In this document: positions 51,630 through 60,992 of the stretch, one piece after another | Position numbering within the stretch: the stretch's first letter is position 1 | Layout of the letters: the number at the start of each line of letters is the position of its first letter | Assembly: GCA_044226535.1 (NCBI GenBank) | Contig: JBGAGT010000011.1 | Coordinates: 1-64,000 of the forward strand | Length of the DNA stretch: 64,000 bases | Reading direction: 5' to 3' | Source of the DNA: VBCG01 sp044226535 | GTDB lineage: Bacteria > Pseudomonadota > Gammaproteobacteria > Burkholderiales > Casimicrobiaceae | Program-made: the position numbers and the translations under genes | The notes under the pieces: generated by a model | What the model was told of the DNA's origin: nothing | The model's database searches: none | Seen by the model: the letters and a program-made list of their open reading frames with translations, nothing else

Positions 51630-51684
51630 TGCTATTGCCGGCGTGCTATTGCCGGCGTGCTATTGCCGGCGTGCTATTGCCGGC
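51630..51684. repeat. 14-bp tandem repeat at the 3' end of the glycine-zipper gene
   Basis: Unit TGCTATTGCCGGCG: three full copies (51630, 51644, 51658) and a partial fourth at 51672 that contains the stop codon of the minus-strand gene. The unit is not a multiple of three and lies just outside the coding region. Confidence 0.92.
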
Positions 51685-51898
51685 TGCCGTGCATGTGGCC
51701 GGCCACGCCGCCCGCGACCGCCCCGATGGCGGCCCCCGTCCAGGCATTGCCTCCCGCGATCGCCGCGATGCCGGCACCGCCGGCCGCGCCGATCGCCGAG
51801 CCGCTCAGCGTGCCCTGCTGCTGCGGCGTCATGTTGGTGCAGCTCGCGGCCACGAAGGCAAACGTGCCGATCGCGAGCGTGGAAAGTATGCGCTTCAT
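51674..51898 (-). CDS. Small glycine-zipper lipoprotein
   Basis: 74 residues. Signal peptide with lipobox VAASC (Cys20), then alternating GxxxG glycine-zipper segments (GSAIGAAGGAGIAAIAGG and GAAIGAVAGGVAGHMHG), as in YMGG/OmpA-like small lipoproteins. GAGGAGG lies upstream of the ATG. Function unknown. It is paired with the exported protein upstream, and both interrupt the liv genes. Confidence 0.8.
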   Translation of the reverse strand: MKRILSTLAIGTFAFVAASCTNMTPQQQGTLSGSAIGAAGGAGIAAIAGGNAWTGAAIGAVAGGVAGHMHGSRQ

Positions 51899-51915
51899 CG
51901 TCGTCCTCCTCGTGT

Positions 51916-52296
51916 TCACTTCAGTCCGGGCTGGACCATCTCGAACCAGATGGTCTCGATCACCGGCCGGTTGGCCTGGTCGGGATGCGCGGCGTACCAG
52001 CGATCGAGCCCCTCGCGCACGCCGTCGAGGGTCTTGCCCCGCATGCCCTTGGCGAAGCGCGCCGTGATGCTCTGCGCATCGGCAGGAGGATTGGCGCCCT
52101 CGTAGGCCACCTCGATGGCGACGAAATTCGCGACCCCGACCAGGTACGCCTTCTTGGCCTCGACCGACGACTGCGTCCAGTGCACGCCGGTCACGATGGG
52201 AATGTCCTCGGCAGCGGCCGAACCGGCCCACGTCGCCACGCACAGCACCAGCACCGCCTTCAGCAACGTCGTCCTGCAATGAATGAAGAATGTCAT
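51916..52296 (-). CDS. Exported protein of unknown function
   Basis: 126 residues. Signal peptide (about residues 10-29, LLKAVLVLCVATWAGSAAA) and a mature part of about 97 residues beginning EDIPIVTGVHWTQSS, with KKAYLVGVANFVAIEVAYEG and VIETIWFEMVQPGLK. No motif was recognised. The start 17 bp upstream of the glycine-zipper lipoprotein suggests a two-gene transcript acting in the envelope. Confidence 0.7.
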   Translation of the reverse strand: MTFFIHCRTTLLKAVLVLCVATWAGSAAAEDIPIVTGVHWTQSSVEAKKAYLVGVANFVAIEVAYEGANPPADAQSITARFAKGMRGKTLDGVREGLDRWYAAHPDQANRPVIETIWFEMVQPGLK

Positions 52297-52509
52297 GTCG
52301 AAAGCTCCCCTCGAGGATTCTCGCTCGCGCCCGCCGTTCGAAGCCGCAGGATGCCGGCTTGGGGGCCGCTTGGCGCCGGTCCGGTGACCGTCGCCGACCA
52401 CAGCTCGAAGACTACTCCGGAACCGGGGCGCAGGCACCGATCCCGGGCGAGGATTGCCGCGACGCGCCGATCGCCCCACAATCCGGGCTGCGCATCCGCA
52501 CCGCCCGTC

Positions 52510-53514
52510 TTGGACATCTTCCTCCAGCAGATCGTCAACGGCCTCACGCTCGGCAGCGTGTACGCAGTGGTCGCCCTCGGTTACACGATGGTCTATGGCA
52601 TCATCCAGCTCATCAACTTCGCGCACGGCGAGGTCGTGATGATCGGCGCGATGGTGGCGTACTCGGTCATCGTCACGCTCGCAGGCGCGGGCTTCGCGCT
52701 CCCGCCGGCCGTCATCCTGGTGCTGGCGACGCTCGCCGCCATCCCCGTGTGCATGGCCGTCGGTTACACCATGGAGCGCGTCGCCTACCGGCCGCTCCGG
52801 CGCGCGCCGCGCCTCGCGCCGCTCATCACCGCCATCGGCCTGTCGATCATCCTGCAGCATGTCGCGATGATCATCTGGACCCGCAGTCCGCTGCCCTACC
52901 CGCAGATCATCCACACGGTGTCCTACCACCTCACCGGCAACCCCGACGGCGCAACCATCACCAACGTGCAGATCGCCATCATCCTCGGCTCGGTGGCGCT
53001 GATGGCGGGCCTCACCTTGATGGTCTACCGCACCCGGCTCGGCATCGCCATGCGCGCCACCGCGCAGAACCAGGCGGTGGCGGGCCTGATGGGCATCGAC
53101 ATCAACCGCGTCATCTCGGTGACCTTCGTCATCGGCTCGGCGCTCGGGGCGATCGCCGGCGTGATGGTCGGCAGCTACTACGGCATCGCCCACTACCAGA
53201 TGGGTTTCCTGCTCGGGCTGAAGGCGTTCTCCGCGGCCGTGCTCGGTGGCATCGGCAACCTCGCCGGGGCGATGCTGGGCGGCATCCTGCTCGGGCTGAT
53301 CGAGGCGCTCGGCGCGGGTTACGTCGGCGACCTCACCAACCTCTGCCAGCTGTCGGGCTGGTCGACCGCGCTGGCCCAGCGCTGCGCCAGCGACCCCAAC
53401 CTGACGCTCTTCGGCTCCAACTACCAGGACGTGTTCGCCTTCCTGGTGCTGATCGCGGTGCTGGTGTTCCGCCCGTCGGGACTGCTCGGCGAGCGCGTCT
53501 CCGACCGCGCATGA
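52510..53514 (+). CDS. livH: Branched-chain amino acid ABC transporter permease LivH
   Basis: 334 residues from a TTG at 52510; the sequence DIFLQQIVNGLTLGSVYAVV matches the conserved LivH N-terminus, so the TTG is preferred to any upstream start. Several hydrophobic helices, the FAHGEVVMIGAM loop and an EAA-like segment RATAQNQAVAGLMGIDINRV. It is encoded on the plus strand after two opposing small genes that separate it from livJ. Confidence 0.93.
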   Translation: MDIFLQQIVNGLTLGSVYAVVALGYTMVYGIIQLINFAHGEVVMIGAMVAYSVIVTLAGAGFALPPAVILVLATLAAIPVCMAVGYTMERVAYRPLRRAPRLAPLITAIGLSIILQHVAMIIWTRSPLPYPQIIHTVSYHLTGNPDGATITNVQIAIILGSVALMAGLTLMVYRTRLGIAMRATAQNQAVAGLMGIDINRVISVTFVIGSALGAIAGVMVGSYYGIAHYQMGFLLGLKAFSAAVLGGIGNLAGAMLGGILLGLIEALGAGYVGDLTNLCQLSGWSTALAQRCASDPNLTLFGSNYQDVFAFLVLIAVLVFRPSGLLGERVSDRA

Positions 53515-53530
53515 GCGCCTGCACGCAACC

Positions 53531-54603
53531 ATGCGATCGCTGATCCCGCGCACCGCCGACCGGCGCCTCGCCTTCGCCGGCCTCGCGCTGATGGTCGCCG
53601 TGCTGCTGGTGCTGCCGTTCGCGCTGACCCAGATCGGCACGGCCTGGGTGCGCATCACCAACCTCGCGATCCTGTATTGCTTCCTGGCGCTGGGCCTCAA
53701 CATCGTCGTGGGCTTCGCGGGACTGCTCGACCTGGGCTACATCGCCTTCTACGCGGTGGGCGCCTACGTCTACGCGCTGCTGGCAAGCCCGCATTTCGGC
53801 CTGCACCTGCCGTTCTGGGTGATCCTGCCCATCGGCGCCGCCGTGGCCTGCCTGTTCGGGGTGCTGCTCGGCACCCCGACGCTGAAGCTGCGCGGCGACT
53901 ACCTGGCGATCGTCACGCTGGGCTTCGGCGAGATCATCCGCATCTTCCTCAACAACCTCTCCCAGCCTTTCAACATCACCAACGGGCCGCAGGGCATCTA
54001 CATGATCGACCCGTTCCGCATCGGCCCGTTCTCCTTCGCGCAGCAGCAGGTCATCGGCGGCCTGACGTTCAGCGGCCCGACCAAGTACTACTACCTGCTG
54101 CTGCTGGCGCTGGTGGCGGTCGTCGTCGTCAACCTGCGGCTCCAGGATTCGCGCATCGGCCGCGCCTGGGAGGCGATCCGCGAGGACGAGATCGCCGCTC
54201 GCGCGATGGGCATCAACACGCGCAACATGAAGCTGCTGGCCTTCGCGATGGGCGCGTCCTTCGGCGGCATCGCCGGAGGCATGTTCTCGGCGATCCAGGG
54301 CTTCATCAGCCCCGAGAGCTTCATCCTCGTCGAGTCGGTGATGGTGCTGTCGATGGTGGTGCTGGGCGGCATGGGCAACGTATTCGGCGTGATCGTCGGC
54401 GCGCTGCTGCTGTCGTTCGTCCCCGAGGTCCTGCGCTACACGGTGGGCCCCGTGCAGCAGGCGATGTTCGGGCGGACGCTCATCGACCCCGAGGTGATCC
54501 GCATGCTGCTGTTCGGCTTCGCGCTGGTGCTGATGATGCTGTTCAGGCCCGGCGGCATATGGCCCTCGGCGCTGCGCAAGCGCGAGCTCGAGACCCGCCG
54601 CGC

Positions 54604-54607
<4 letters not shown>
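53531..54607 (+). CDS. livM: Branched-chain amino acid ABC transporter permease LivM
   Basis: 358 residues with eight or more hydrophobic helices, GLNIVVGFAGLLDLGYIAFY, the coupling segment IREDEIAARAMGINTRNMKL, and the C-terminal MLFRPGGIWPS. Pairs with LivH to form the channel. Its stop overlaps the livG start. Confidence 0.95.
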
Positions 54608-55469
<862 letters not shown>

Positions 55470-55470
<1 letters not shown>

Positions 55471-56189
55471 TGGACGCCCTGCTCGAGTTGAAGGACCTCG
55501 CGGTCGCCTACGGCGCGATCCGCGCGGTCAAGGGCATCGACCTCGTCGTCGGCCGCGGTGAGCTGGTCTGCCTGATCGGCGCCAACGGCGCGGGCAAGAC
55601 GACGACGCTGAAGGGCATCTGCGGCCTGCTGCCGGTGCAGTCGGGCAGCATCCGCTACGACGGCCAGGACGTCACCGGCATGAAGTCGTTCATGCTGGTG
55701 CGCCGCGGGCTCGCCATGGTCCCCGAGGGCCGCGGCGTGTTCGGCGGCCTCACCATCGACGAGAACCTGGCGATGGGCGCGTACACGCGCAACGACCGTG
55801 CGGGCATCGCCGCCGACCTGGAGCGCATCTACACGCTGTTCCCGCGGCTGCGCGAGCGGCACCGCCAGACGGCAGGTACCTTGTCGGGGGGCGAGCAGCA
55901 GATGCTGGCGATCGGCCGCGCGCTGATGTCGCAACCGCGGATGCTGCTGCTCGACGAGCCCTCGATGGGCCTCGCGCCGCTGATGGTGCAGAAGGTGTTC
56001 GAGACGGTGTTCGAGGTCGCCAAGGGAGGCGTCACCATCCTGCTCGTCGAGCAGAACGCCAAGCTCGCGCTCGAGGTGTCGAGCCGCGGCTACGTGATGG
56101 AGTCGGGCACGATCACGCTGGCGGGCGAGGCGCGCGCGCTGCTCGGCGATCCCAAGGTCCGCGCGGCCTACCTGGGCGTTGGCGCCTGA
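55470..56189 (+). CDS. livF: Branched-chain amino acid ABC transporter ATP-binding protein LivF
   Basis: 239 residues. Walker A LIGANGAGKTTTLK, Q-loop region VPEGRGVFGGL, signature LSGGEQQMLAIGRAL, Walker B MLLLDEPSMGLAP and H-loop-region LLVEQNAKL. The ATG overlaps the livG stop (TGATG). Last transporter gene; the next frame begins within its 3' end. Confidence 0.95.
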
Positions 56190-56931
56190 CCCGCGGCACG
56201 CCGTCCGCGAGGTGCCGGCCTCGCGCGCCCTCGACTGGTACGCCTGGGCACTGCGCCTGTGGAAGCGCGCACCGTGGCCGCTGTCGGCCATCGCGCTGGC
56301 GGTCTTCCTGCTCGACTTCGGGCTCCGCCTCGTGCCCGGCGCGGGCAACGTGCTCGGCCAGGCGCTGACCCCGCTCTTCGCCTGCGGCCTCATCGTCTCG
56401 ACGCATCGGCTGGTGCGCGGCGGCGAGGCGCGCTTCTCCGACCTCCTCGTCGCCTTCGCGTCGGGCATCGGCACCATCGCCGCGCTGATCGTCGCTGACC
56501 TCGCGACCTTCGCCGTCCAGTGGGGCGGCATGCTGCTCGCGACGGGCACCGACATCGCCGGCGACCTGCAGCAGTCGCCCGACGCGCTCGAGGTGGCGTC
56601 GCTGTTCGCGCTCGGCATGCTGGGCTCGCTGCCGTTCACGCTGGTGCCCTTCGAGGCCCTGTTCGCGCGCAGGGGATTCGCCGCGTCGTTCGCCACGAGC
56701 TTCGCGGCGTTCGCGCGCAACGTGCCGGTGCTGCTCCATTACGCGCTGCTGTCGTTCCTGCTGGCGCTCGTGGTCCTGTTGACCATGGGCGCGGCGGCGG
56801 TGATCGTCATGCCGCTCTGGGCCGCGTCGTCGTACGCGGCGTGGCGCGACCTGGCGCCGCCCGCGTCGCTCGAGGCAGCCGATGCCGGCGGCGCACCCGG
56901 GACGGGCGGGGACGGGATCAGCGGCGGGTGA
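56179..56931 (+). CDS. BPSS1780-like integral membrane protein
   Basis: 250 residues from a TTG inside the 3' end of livF. VREVPASRALDWYAWALRLW followed by several hydrophobic segments (LSAIALAVFLLDFGL, ALLSFLLALVVLLTMGA) resembles a betaproteobacterial membrane family named for BPSS1780. Function unknown. The hydrophilic Gly/Ala tail overlaps the 3' end of the convergent acyP by 14 bp. Confidence 0.72.
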   Translation: MAPDPRHAVREVPASRALDWYAWALRLWKRAPWPLSAIALAVFLLDFGLRLVPGAGNVLGQALTPLFACGLIVSTHRLVRGGEARFSDLLVAFASGIGTIAALIVADLATFAVQWGGMLLATGTDIAGDLQQSPDALEVASLFALGMLGSLPFTLVPFEALFARRGFAASFATSFAAFARNVPVLLHYALLSFLLALVVLLTMGAAAVIVMPLWAASSYAAWRDLAPPASLEAADAGGAPGTGGDGISGG

Positions 56932-57229
56932 ACTCGCGGAATGCCGGATCAGCGACGGCGTCCTCGACCTCCACCTCGTCGACTCGCGCCCTGGGCGGCC
57001 CCCGCGTCGCCCATGCGATCATCGCGGCGACCGACTCGTCGTCGCCCTGCAGCCAGGCTTCGACGCTGCCGTCGTCGAGGTTGCGCACGTAGCCCGCGAG
57101 CCGCGAGCCTGCGGGCAGCGCATGCACCGCCTCGACCATCGAATCGCGGAACCACACGCCCTGCACGCGGCCGCGCACCACGATGCGGCGCGTGGCGCTC
57201 GCCGCCCGGCGCTCGCCGCCCGCCGTCAT
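56918..57229 (-). CDS. acyP: Acylphosphatase
   Basis: 103 residues. Hydrolyses acyl phosphates. The family signatures RRIVVRGRVQGVWFRDSM (with the phosphate-binding Arg) and AGYVRNLDDGSVEAWLQGD (with the catalytic Asn) are intact. Last gene of a minus-strand run from dusB; 34 bp after the Nudix gene. Confidence 0.92.
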   Translation of the reverse strand: MTAGGERRAASATRRIVVRGRVQGVWFRDSMVEAVHALPAGSRLAGYVRNLDDGSVEAWLQGDDESVAAMIAWATRGPPRARVDEVEVEDAVADPAFREFTRR

Positions 57230-57263
57230 GCGTCGCCCGCGGGCCGCGCGGCGGGCCTGCGGC

Positions 57264-57812
57264 TCACCGCCCGCGGTTCCGCTCGAGCCAGAACAGCGCC
57301 GCGACCGTCTTGGCGTCGGTGATCTCGCCGCGGTCGAAAGCCGCGAGGAGCTCGCCGTGCGACACCTCGACGACGTCGAGGAACTCGCCCTCGTCGAGCT
57401 TTCGCCCGACCGGTGTCAGGCCCCGCGCGACGAAGATCTCGATGCGCTCGGTCGAGTACGAGATCACCGGATGCAGCAGCGCGACGTGCTTCCAGTCGCG
57501 CGCCGTGTAGCCGGCCTCCTCGACGAGCTCGCGCCGCGCGCAGGCGAGCGGATCCTCGCCGGGATCGAGCTTGCCCGCCGGGAACTCGAGGAACACGCGC
57601 CCCAGCGGGTAGCGGAACTGCCGCTCCATCACGTAGCGGCCGTCGTCCAGGCAGGGCACGACCATCGCGGCGCCGGGATGCACGATGTACTCGCGCACCG
57701 CGCTGCCGCCGTCGGGCAGGCGCACGCGGTCGCGCCGGGCGTGCAGCAGCACGCCGTCGAACAGGGCCTCGGAGTCGACGCGGGTCTCGATCAGGTGGCG
57801 GTCGTCGGTCAT
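57264..57812 (-). CDS. Nudix hydrolase, ADP-ribose pyrophosphatase-like
   Basis: 182 residues from the ATG at 57812. The Nudix box reads GKLDPGEDPLACARRELVEE then AGY, with the preceding FLEFPAG typical of ADP-ribose/NudF-type enzymes. REYIVHPGAAMVVPCLDDG is the substrate-side region. Thirty-five bp after hemF. Confidence 0.88.
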   Translation of the reverse strand: MTDDRHLIETRVDSEALFDGVLLHARRDRVRLPDGGSAVREYIVHPGAAMVVPCLDDGRYVMERQFRYPLGRVFLEFPAGKLDPGEDPLACARRELVEEAGYTARDWKHVALLHPVISYSTERIEIFVARGLTPVGRKLDEGEFLDVVEVSHGELLAAFDRGEITDAKTVAALFWLERNRGR

Positions 57813-57847
57813 GGTGCTCCAGGAAAAACGTTCGGGCGCGCGCCCGC

Positions 57848-58732
57848 TCAAACCCAGTCCCGCACCGGCAGGAACCGCTCGTACAGTTCCGCCTCCGGTG
57901 AGCCTGCCGCGGGCTTCCAGTCGTAGCGCCACGCCGCCCGCGGCGGCATGGACAGCAGGATCGCCTCGGTGCGACCGTTCGACTGCAGCCCGAACAGCGT
58001 GCCGCGGTCCCACACCAGGTTGAACTCGACGTAGCGCCCGCGCCGGTAGGCCTGGAAGTCGCGCTCGCGCTCGCCATAGGGGGTTCCCATCCGGCGGCGG
58101 ACGATGGGCGCGTAGGCGTCGACGAAGCGCTCGCCCACGCCGCGCGTGAGCGCGAAGCAGCGCTCGAAGCCGCCCTCGTCCAGGTCGTCGAAGAACACGC
58201 CGCCCACGCCGCGCGCCTCGCCGCGGTGCTTGAGGAAGAAATAGCGGTCGCACCAGGCCTTGTAGCGGGGATAGGCGTCGTCGCCGAACGGTTCCAGCGC
58301 GTCGCGGCAGGTGCGGTGGAAGTGCACGGCGTCGTCCTCGAAGCCGTAGTACGGCGTCAGGTCCATGCCGCCACCGAACCACCACACCGGCGCCTCGCCT
58401 TCCTTGCGCGCGACGAAGTGGCGCACGTTCATGTGCACGGTGGGCACGTAGGGATTGCGGGGATGCAGCACCAGCGACACGCCCATCGCCTCCCAGGCGC
58501 GGCCCGCCAGCGCGGGACGCTGCGCGGTGGCCGACGGCGGGAGCGCGGTGCCGGTGACCTGCGAGAACAGCACGCCGGCGCGCTCGAACACCTTGCCGTC
58601 CTCGACGAGGCAGGAGATGCCGCCCCCGCCTTCGGGGCGCTGCCATTCGTCGCGGCGGAACGGGCCGCCCTCGAGCTCCTCGAGCGCGGCGACGATGCGG
58701 GACTGGAGGGCGGGGAACCAGCTGCGCGGCAT
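57848..58732 (-). CDS. hemF: Oxygen-dependent coproporphyrinogen III oxidase
   Basis: Converts coproporphyrinogen III to protoporphyrinogen IX with O2, continuing the path from hemE. 294 residues with VLHPRNPYVPTVHMNVRHFV, WWFGGGMDLTPYYGFE, FHRTCRDALEPFGD, KAWCDRYFFLKHRGE, and RGRYVEFNLVWDRGT. The ATG at 58732 matches the family N-terminus. It lies 83 bp after purD. Confidence 0.97.
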   Translation of the reverse strand: MPRSWFPALQSRIVAALEELEGGPFRRDEWQRPEGGGGISCLVEDGKVFERAGVLFSQVTGTALPPSATAQRPALAGRAWEAMGVSLVLHPRNPYVPTVHMNVRHFVARKEGEAPVWWFGGGMDLTPYYGFEDDAVHFHRTCRDALEPFGDDAYPRYKAWCDRYFFLKHRGEARGVGGVFFDDLDEGGFERCFALTRGVGERFVDAYAPIVRRRMGTPYGERERDFQAYRRGRYVEFNLVWDRGTLFGLQSNGRTEAILLSMPPRAAWRYDWKPAAGSPEAELYERFLPVRDWV

Positions 58733-58815
58733 GCCGCGATTATCGCGCGCGCCGGCCCGCGGGCCGCGCGCCACCGTGCATCCGGCCCCGGGCGTGCGGC
58801 CGATCGCCCATGCGT

Positions 58816-60171
58816 TCAGGGCTTGCGCGCGCCGAGCGCGCGGTGGCCGATGTCGGTGCGGTACTGCATGCCGTCGAAGCCGATGCGCGCGATGCGCGCG
58901 TAGGCGAGCTTCTGCGCCTGCCGCAGCGAGTCGCCGAGCGCCGTCACGCACAGCACGCGGCCACCGCTCACCGTGACGCGGCCACCGGCGTCCTGCGTGC
59001 CGGCGTGGAATACCTTGACCGGGGGGAGGGTGGCGGTGCCGTCCGTCCCGGCGTTGCGGGCCGCGGCGCCGGCATCCCCACCCGCGTCCACCGCGGGCTC
59101 GTCGCCCTCGTCGTCGAGGCCGCTGATAACGTCGCCCTTTCGCGGCGCGTCGGGATAGCCCCCGGCAGCGAGCACGACGCCGATGGCGGTGCGCCGGTCC
59201 CATTGCGCCTCGGCCCGGTCGAGCGTGCCCGCGATCGCGTGCTCGGCCAGTTCGACGAGGTCGGACTTGAGGCGCATCAGGATGGGCTGCGTCTCGGGGT
59301 CGCCCAGGCGGCAATTGAACTCGAGGGTGCGCGGCTTGCCGGCGGGATCGATCATCACGCCGGCATAGAGGAAGCCGGTATAGGGCACGCCGTCGGCGGC
59401 CATGCCGTTCACCGTGGGCATGACGATCTCGCGCATGATGCGCGCATGGAGCTCGGGCGTGACCACCGGCGCGGGCGAGTACGCGCCCATGCCGCCGGTG
59501 TTCGGACCGCGGTCGCCGTCCTGCAGGCGCTTGTGGTCCTGGCTCGAGGCGAGCGGCAGCACGTGCGTGCCGTCGACCATGACGATGAAGCTCGCTTCCT
59601 CGCCTTCGAGGAAGGCCTCGATCACCACGCGCGCACCCGCCTCGCCCATCGAATGGCCGGTGAGCATGGCGTCGATGGCGGCGTGCGCCTCGGCCTCGGT
59701 CGCGGCGACGACGACGCCCTTGCCAGCCGCCAGCCCGTCGGCCTTGACGACGATGGGCGCGCCCTGCGCTTCGACGTAGGCGTGCGCCGCGGCGGCATCG
59801 GTGAAGGTCGCGTAGGCGGCGGTGGGGATGCGATGCCGCTCCATGAACGCCTTGGCGTAGTCCTTGGAGGACTCGAGCTGCGCGGCCTTGCGCGTGGGGC
59901 CGAAGACCGGCAGGCCTGCGGCGCGGAACGCGTCGACGACGCCGGCGGCGAGCGGCGCCTCCGGGCCGGGAATGGTGAGCCGCACGTCCTCGCGCTTCGC
60001 GAAGGCGACCAGCGTGTCGATGTCGGTGATCGGCACATTGACGATGCCGGGCTCGCGCGCGGTGCCGGCGTTGCCGGGCGCGACGAACACGCGCGCCACG
60101 CGCGGCGACTGCGCGACCCGCCAGGCCAGCGCGTGCTCGCGCCCGCCGCCGCCGATGATGAGGACGTTCAT
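58816..60171 (-). CDS. purD: Phosphoribosylamine-glycine ligase
   Basis: ATP-grasp enzyme joining glycine to phosphoribosylamine in purine synthesis. 451 residues: VLIIGGGGREHALAWRV, PGNAGTAREPG, KADGLAAGKGVVVA, NTGGMGAYSPAPV, and EFNCRLGDPETQPIL. Between GDVISGL and KVFHAG there are about 33 residues rich in Asp, Gly and Ala where E. coli has about 8, which accounts for the extra length. This probably forms a surface loop. Confidence 0.95.
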   Translation of the reverse strand: MNVLIIGGGGREHALAWRVAQSPRVARVFVAPGNAGTAREPGIVNVPITDIDTLVAFAKREDVRLTIPGPEAPLAAGVVDAFRAAGLPVFGPTRKAAQLESSKDYAKAFMERHRIPTAAYATFTDAAAAHAYVEAQGAPIVVKADGLAAGKGVVVAATEAEAHAAIDAMLTGHSMGEAGARVVIEAFLEGEEASFIVMVDGTHVLPLASSQDHKRLQDGDRGPNTGGMGAYSPAPVVTPELHARIMREIVMPTVNGMAADGVPYTGFLYAGVMIDPAGKPRTLEFNCRLGDPETQPILMRLKSDLVELAEHAIAGTLDRAEAQWDRRTAIGVVLAAGGYPDAPRKGDVISGLDDEGDEPAVDAGGDAGAAARNAGTDGTATLPPVKVFHAGTQDAGGRVTVSGGRVLCVTALGDSLRQAQKLAYARIARIGFDGMQYRTDIGHRALGARKP

Positions 60172-60193
60172 GGAAAGGGGGCGCCGGAGGGCG

Positions 60194-60961
60194 TCAGAAC
60201 TGGTAGCGCGCGAAGAAGTACGCGACGTTGCCGTGGTTGATGCCGTTGTTGAGCTTGGGGATGAACGTACCCATCACCTCGAAGCCCTTGACCTTGACGC
60301 TCCCGACCGGCAATGCCGCGGGAAAGGGCACGTACGACAGGATGTCGGAGCGCGATACCAGGAACGCCGAGTAGCCGATGCCGACCGCGTAGTCACTCTG
60401 CGCAGGGAAGTAGGTCATCGACGCCCAGCCGAACATGGTCGAGAACTTGTTGTGCGAGTCCTTGAACGTCATGGCGAGCCACGAGTAGCTGTCGCCCTTG
60501 TCGTCGGTGATCGCCCAGCCGTAGCCACCGCCCCAGGCATTGGACGTGAGCTCGTCGAGCTTTTCCTGCGTGTACGTCCCCGGGTCGTGCCAGGTGTACC
60601 CGCTTGCGTACACCGTGGGGCGCCCCTGGTACCACGCGGTCTTGAGGTTGCGGCATTGCGAGGCGACCCAGGTCCACAACCCCGAGCAATCCATCCATTT
60701 CCTGGACTCGAGGGGGCTGGTCGCGAAGTCGTGCGACACGAAGGGGTTGCCGTACAGCGGCTCGCGTGCCGGCGCCGCGATGGCCATGGTCGCGGCACTG
60801 GCATCCGCCGCGGGCGCGGGGGCGACGACCGACGGTGCGGACGACTCCGTCGCGCTGGCCGTGGGGGCCGGCGGCGCCTGCGCCAGCGCAGCCGTGGAAG
60901 CGCACATCGCCAGGACCATCGCCGCGCGCGCGGAGTGCGGCAGGCCGTCGAATCGTCGCAT
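60194..60961 (-). CDS. pagP: Lipid A palmitoyltransferase PagP
   Basis: Outer membrane beta-barrel that transfers palmitate from phospholipid to lipid A. Signal peptide (about residues 10-28, ending ALAQA), then about 40 Ala/Pro/Ser residues before the barrel. Matches E. coli PagP at the catalytic His (YTWHDPGTYTQEKLDEL), the Asp-Ser pair (AMTFKDSHNKF gives FKDSHNK), NAWGGGYGWA, LPVGSVKVKGFEV and the terminal YFFARYQF with a C-terminal aromatic. An ATG at 60970 is also possible; AGGA spacing favours 60961. Embedded between purH and purD. Confidence 0.88.
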   Translation of the reverse strand: MRRFDGLPHSARAAMVLAMCASTAALAQAPPAPTASATESSAPSVVAPAPAADASAATMAIAAPAREPLYGNPFVSHDFATSPLESRKWMDCSGLWTWVASQCRNLKTAWYQGRPTVYASGYTWHDPGTYTQEKLDELTSNAWGGGYGWAITDDKGDSYSWLAMTFKDSHNKFSTMFGWASMTYFPAQSDYAVGIGYSAFLVSRSDILSYVPFPAALPVGSVKVKGFEVMGTFIPKLNNGINHGNVAYFFARYQF

Positions 60962-60992
60962 CGTCGTCATCCTGGGGGCTGGGTTGTCGGCG

